This document shows, one piece after another, positions 60,262 through 64,000 of a stretch of 64,000 nt of DNA. The stretch covers positions 55,643 to 119,642 of IMG/VR virus record IMGVR_UViG_3300043429_000130; one strand, given 5' to 3'. The notes below the pieces were generated by a model. That model saw only the letters and a list, made by a program, of their open reading frames with translations. It searched no databases and was not told the origin of the DNA. Source of the stretch: a virus. Within the stretch, counting starts at the first letter, position 1. Each line of letters starts with the position of its first letter. The position numbers and the translations under genes are program-made.

Positions 60262-61314
60262 ATGGATCAAAAAATAGAGAGAGCCTATGGTGCTATTACG
60301 CACGCTGAAGGTTTACGTAAAGGTCTAAAATACATTAATGATAGACGTAAAGGACGTATTAAGTCCTTAAAAACACCTTGGGATGCTATTAACAATGCAA
60401 CCATTGGTGGTATAGAGTGGGGCAGCCTAGTTACAATAGGTGCACGCCCCGCTGCAGGTAAGACTATGTTCATTAGTCATATCCTGAGAGAGTCTAAAAG
60501 ACTTAATCCAGATCAGGATTTTTCTATCCTAGAGTTTCAATTTGAGATGGGTGACGAGTCCTATGCTGCAAGAGAGTTTGCGGCACAGGTTGCTATGGAC
60601 TATAACGTAGTGTTATCTTCTAAAAGAGAGCTTGATGACTTTGCATACCAACAGATGGAAAACTATCTCAAAGATGCAGAAGAGTTAGAAAAGCTTGGCG
60701 TACAGAGGATACGTATTAAGAAGCCTCTTACTTCTGCTGATATGAAGAAAGCTATCCATCACTATTTTAATGAGCTAGGTGGTAAACCTATGATTGTAAC
60801 TATTGACCATAGCTGGCTTGTAAAAAAAGCAGCAGATGAGAGAGAGAAATTACAGACTCTTTACAATATAGCAGATATGCTTATAGATGTAAAGCGTGAC
60901 CTACCCGTTATTGTTATTATCCTTACACAGCTTAACCGTACCATGGAAGATGTATCACGCAGAACTCCAGGTACAATTGCTAACTATCCTAGTTCATCAG
61001 ATATCTTTGGTGGTGATGCTCTTATGCAAGGCTCAGACTTAGTCTTTGCTATAAGTAGACCATTTACACTAAACATAGAAGACTACGGGCCAGAGCATTA
61101 TCAAGCTAGTAAAGAAAATGTATTCTTACATTTATTAAAACTACGTAATGGTGCTACAGATGATAATATCATTTTCTTACAAACAGATTTTAAAAGACAA
61201 CGTATGATTGAGTCTCCTCCTCCACCTACAGTTCAGCAACAACCGCAGACATGGACACCAAGGGGACCTAGAAATGCACAAAGACCTTCGGCTGATGTTG
61301 GCCAAGAATTATAA
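60262..61314 (+). CDS. DnaB-type replicative helicase (C-terminal domain form)
   Basis: 350 residues. Walker A IGARPAAGKT (59-68), Walker B IVTIDHSWLV, and the H3/H4 region ILTQLNRTMEDVSRR match the RecA-like motor of DnaB. The N-terminal collar is short, as in many phages. It unwinds DNA at the fork with the primase. The C-terminus is Pro/Gln-rich. Confidence 0.85.
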   Translation: MDQKIERAYGAITHAEGLRKGLKYINDRRKGRIKSLKTPWDAINNATIGGIEWGSLVTIGARPAAGKTMFISHILRESKRLNPDQDFSILEFQFEMGDESYAAREFAAQVAMDYNVVLSSKRELDDFAYQQMENYLKDAEELEKLGVQRIRIKKPLTSADMKKAIHHYFNELGGKPMIVTIDHSWLVKKAADEREKLQTLYNIADMLIDVKRDLPVIVIILTQLNRTMEDVSRRTPGTIANYPSSSDIFGGDALMQGSDLVFAISRPFTLNIEDYGPEHYQASKENVFLHLLKLRNGATDDNIIFLQTDFKRQRMIESPPPPTVQQQPQTWTPRGPRNAQRPSADVGQEL

Positions 61315-61330
61315 AACAAAAACACACAGT

Positions 61331-61906
61331 ATGACAAGTAACACACCACAAGTAACAGATGTTAAAGAGCTTAAAAAACTTAAGCTAGAAGCTATCAGAG
61401 ATTTCCATCAAGATTTAATTGATGACTTAGAAATCCCACGTACAGACTTTAACATGAAGATGCCGTTCTATGACAAGCATGGTAGAATGGTAGTAGGTAT
61501 TTTCTCTTCTGAGTTTAGAAAAGAAAAAGGTTTCTTCTTTGAGCTAATCACTCGTGATCTTGCACCTGCAGATGCAGAACGTAAAGTTTACAGAGTACCA
61601 TTTAGCACAGCATTTGAAGAAGAGTATGAGCTTAATGAAAAAGGATCTTACCTAGTTCCTTTAGAAGAACTAAGAGTAGTTAATCCTACATCAGTAGCTA
61701 TCAAGAAAACAGCTAGGTTTGGTGATCAAGAAGAACAGTTACCTTCTTCTCTACCTAAGACGCCTATGCAAGCTTACAAAGCACCAGCTACCATGGAAGA
61801 TGCTCCTTACAGTGAGATGACTATTAGAGACTACTACGCTATCCAAACAGGTAAGCCAGTAAGTTCTAAGACATGGTTAAATGAGTTAATTAAATCTACA
61901 AAATAA
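61331..61906 (+). CDS. Unknown replication-block protein
   Basis: 191 residues from ATG at 61,331; an earlier ATG at 61,208 lies inside the helicase gene. Helix then beta (MPFYDKHGRMVVGIFSSEFR). No family recognised. Between helicase and Sak4-like ATPase, so it probably works on DNA. Confidence 0.55.
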   Translation: MTSNTPQVTDVKELKKLKLEAIRDFHQDLIDDLEIPRTDFNMKMPFYDKHGRMVVGIFSSEFRKEKGFFFELITRDLAPADAERKVYRVPFSTAFEEEYELNEKGSYLVPLEELRVVNPTSVAIKKTARFGDQEEQLPSSLPKTPMQAYKAPATMEDAPYSEMTIRDYYAIQTGKPVSSKTWLNELIKSTK

Positions 61907-61909
61907 CAT

Positions 61910-62593
61910 ATGGCACAGGGAATCCTAATTATTGCAGAGTCTGGTTCAGGTAAGTCTACTAGTATAGAAAACCTAGATCCAGCAGAGACGTTCATTATTA
62001 ACGTAGCTAACAAAGCTTTACCTTTTAAAGGGTGGAGAAAGAAGTATGTACAGTGGAGTAAAGATAACCCAAAAGGTAATCTATATTCAGCTAGTTCATC
62101 ACAACAGATAGAAGCATGCATGAAGTATGTTTCAGAGAAGCGTCCTGATATTAAGAACTTAGTTATTGATGACTTCCAGTATATGAGTTCTTTTGAGTTC
62201 TTTGAGAGAGTAGACGAGAAGGGTTACGAAAAGTTTACCCAGATCGGTGCTAACCTGGCACGTATTGCACGTATGCCTAAAGACTTAAGAGAAGATTTAA
62301 TGGTATTTATCCTTACACATGCTGAAGAATCTACAGACATGGAGGGTAAGAAAAAGTTTAAAGCTAAGACCATTGGTAAAATGGTTGACGAAAAGCTTAC
62401 ATTAGAAGGATTATTTTCTATAGTTTTGTTTGGCAAAGTTAAGAAAGACAAAGATGGTGTTATCAGATACGTATTTGAAACAGCCAACAACGGTGAGAAC
62501 ACATGTAAAGCACCAAGAGGTATGTTTGACGAGTTTGAAATTATCAATGACTTAGCTATTGTTAGACAGAGCATTATAGATTACGAAAACTAG
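61910..62593 (+). CDS. Sak4-like RecA-fold ATPase
   Basis: 227 residues. Walker A ESGSGKST (10-17), Walker B LVIDDFQYM, and VFILTHAEES like RecA-family motif 3. Such short RecA-like ATPases act in phage recombination by promoting strand annealing with an ssDNA-binding protein; the gene after it is a candidate for that. Confidence 0.75.
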   Translation: MAQGILIIAESGSGKSTSIENLDPAETFIINVANKALPFKGWRKKYVQWSKDNPKGNLYSASSSQQIEACMKYVSEKRPDIKNLVIDDFQYMSSFEFFERVDEKGYEKFTQIGANLARIARMPKDLREDLMVFILTHAEESTDMEGKKKFKAKTIGKMVDEKLTLEGLFSIVLFGKVKKDKDGVIRYVFETANNGENTCKAPRGMFDEFEIINDLAIVRQSIIDYEN

Positions 62594-62631
62594 TACTCAA
62601 TTTTTCATTCACATAAATAAATAACAGACGT

Positions 62632-63243
62632 ATGTTTAGTACAAAAGGACAAGAAGTAAAACAAGGTGGAGGTACAGCTAAATCTCTACAAGCAGGAGTA
62701 GTTTATGCACACATTCACAGTGGGCAAGTTAGAACATCTAACAAAGGTGATAAGAAAACCTTAGAGTTAGTATTAGAAGGCCCAGCATCTGAGGGCTTTG
62801 AAGGTTGGGCTATTGATAAAAATAACCCAGACGGACCTAAGTATACAGGACAATCTAGTCGTGTATCTGCAACTATCTGGACTGACCAGTTCAATGATAG
62901 TAACGTATCTAAAAATGAGATCATGTACAAGCTTGCAGTTATTGCATCAGAACTTGGCTTAAGAGATCAGATTGATAATATTTCTGCATCTAGTCTTGAA
63001 GACTGGGTTGAGAAAGCTGTATACATCTTGAAAGGACACAACTTACATTGGTTCTTGAAAGGTACAGAAGAAGAGTACAACGGTAAGACTATTATTAAGT
63101 TGTCTTTACCTAAGTACAAGTTTGTTTCTGCAGAAGAAGCTAAGCTTGAAAAGTTTGATAAGAACAACCAGTATCACTATAAGGCTTTACAAAATAAGCC
63201 AGTAGCTAGCTTTGAGCCAGTGAATAGTGATTTTGATATGTAA
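62632..63243 (+). CDS. Putative ssDNA-binding protein
   Basis: 203 residues. Beta-rich first half (VVYAHIHSGQVRTSNKGDKK), Thr/Ser-rich loops and a short acidic C-terminus ending SDFDM, as in SSB proteins that recruit partners. No OB signature is certain. Next to Sak4-like ATPase and primase. Confidence 0.55.
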   Translation: MFSTKGQEVKQGGGTAKSLQAGVVYAHIHSGQVRTSNKGDKKTLELVLEGPASEGFEGWAIDKNNPDGPKYTGQSSRVSATIWTDQFNDSNVSKNEIMYKLAVIASELGLRDQIDNISASSLEDWVEKAVYILKGHNLHWFLKGTEEEYNGKTIIKLSLPKYKFVSAEEAKLEKFDKNNQYHYKALQNKPVASFEPVNSDFDM

Positions 63244-63262
63244 TTAGCTGCCCAGAAGATCA

Positions 63263-63290
63263 GGGGGAGAGGTATTGCTCCCCCTTCTTC
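63263..63290 (+). terminator. Rho-independent terminator
   Basis: GGGGGAG/CTCCCCC, loop AGGTATTG, followed by TTCTTC. Confidence 0.75.
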
Positions 63291-63305
63291 ATTTAACTCT
63301 AGATC

Positions 63306-64000
63306 ATGTTTAAGATAAAAAATATGGTGCATGACATCAAGGATGTCCCAGCATCATGGATATTTGAACACTTCTGTAAGCTTGGTGAAAAGCTTAGCGG
63401 GCATGATATAAAGATTAAAAGCTTATTTAATTCTAAAGAACGTACACCTAGTATGTGTATATACTACGATCCTACTAAGGATACGTATAAGTATAAAGAC
63501 TTTAGCTCTGGTAAAGGAGGTTCTGCAATTGATCTAGTAAAAGATATTACAGGACTTAACTATCATAAAGCTTGTACTTTAGTAGTAGAGAATTATAATG
63601 ACTTTGTCCTCCACAATAACGGAGGATATGATGTACAAAAATTTAAACAAGCGTCTAAATATAAAGTTAGTCAGTTTGTTTTCAGGTCCTGGACCACACA
63701 AGACCAGTATTTTTGGACCCAGTTTAATATTGGATCTAAATTACTAAACGAGCATAATGTAAGACCGTTAGATAGTTACACTATGCATAAGGATTGTGAT
63801 GATGGTCCCATTGATCTAACCATTAAAGGTAACTACTTATACGGTTACTTTAAAGATGATGGTACACTGTACAAAATCTATCAGCCCAAAACTCTAGACA
63901 AGAAGTTTATTAAAGTTCAGGATTATATTCAAGGTTTTGAACAGATTAAGAAAGCTCCTTATCTAGTGATCACCTCTTCTCTAAAAGATGTAATGGCTCT
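63306..64000 (+). CDS. DNA primase, DnaG-type (cut by window edge)
   Basis: 231 codons visible from ATG at 63,306. SLFNSKERTPSMCIYYDPTK and YKYKDFSSGKGGSAIDLVKD match the primase N-terminal region, with no zinc cysteines. APYLVITSSLKDVMAL starts the TOPRIM domain (usually TEGxxDxL). It synthesises primers for the helicase gene product. The remainder lies outside the window. Confidence 0.8.
   Translation, partial: MFKIKNMVHDIKDVPASWIFEHFCKLGEKLSGHDIKIKSLFNSKERTPSMCIYYDPTKDTYKYKDFSSGKGGSAIDLVKDITGLNYHKACTLVVENYNDFVLHNNGGYDVQKFKQASKYKVSQFVFRSWTTQDQYFWTQFNIGSKLLNEHNVRPLDSYTMHKDCDDGPIDLTIKGNYLYGYFKDDGTLYKIYQPKTLDKKFIKVQDYIQGFEQIKKAPYLVITSSLKDVMA

Noticed and set aside
1-64000. CRISPR arrays, insertion sequences, integrase or attachment sites
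   Set aside because: No regularly spaced direct repeats outside the fibre gene and no transposase or integrase motifs were seen.

Overview
The window is part of a large tailed bacteriophage genome. It is AT-rich, densely packed with genes, and runs off both ends inside genes. The host is probably a member of the Bacteroidota. Starts lack Shine-Dalgarno sequences and instead sit behind A/T-rich leaders. TAnnTTTG-type promoter elements occur at divergent starts. Several lipoprotein-like signals (TSC, YSC) and small proteins match types I recall from Bacteroidota phages. The mix of terminase, portal, capsid, HU/IHF-like protein, uracil-DNA glycosylase and DnaB-type helicase resembles crAss-like and related environmental phages, but I cannot fix the lineage from sequence alone.

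Layout. (1) Positions 1-30,360, minus strand, virion and packaging. Reading with transcription (high to low coordinates): small genes, an HU/IHF-like protein, a PD-(D/E)XK nuclease and PhoH; then large terminase, portal, scaffold and major capsid protein; then connector-type proteins and an abundant structural protein; then fibre proteins, including two giant fibres that each end in an S74 chaperone. (2) 30,361-45,638, plus strand, a dense run of mostly unknown small genes with many intergenic hairpins, an AAA+ ATPase, an HNH-like protein and an SF2 helicase. (3) 45,619-50,023: a lone minus-strand gene, then uracil-DNA glycosylase and a MoxR ATPase/VWA pair. (4) 50,007-58,812, minus strand: a lysis cassette (GH19 endolysin, holin- and spanin-like proteins) followed by an envelope/secreted group (cohesin/dockerin-like protein, CsgG-like protein, Ser/Ala-rich secreted protein, EF-hand-like membrane protein). 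(5) 58,929-64,000, plus strand, replication: DnaA-domain-IV protein, DnaB-type helicase, Sak4-like ATPase, putative ssDNA-binding protein, DnaG-type primase (cut off).

The most unusual material is RNA-level. The first plus-strand gene (30,608-30,898) is built from a near-continuous chain of perfect hairpins. A gene-free block of about 700 bases (35,500-36,195) is packed with long-range helices and looks like a large non-coding RNA. A further stretch (25,765-25,933) has a tRNA T arm and a distant matching acceptor strand. Smaller structured spacers lie at 16,902-17,024 and 33,402-33,665. The MoxR gene ends on a C CCT TTC heptamer directly before its stop, with a 38-codon open extension in the -1 frame.

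No CRISPR array, insertion sequence, integrase or attachment site was seen. Functional calls rest on motif recognition by eye; no database search was run.
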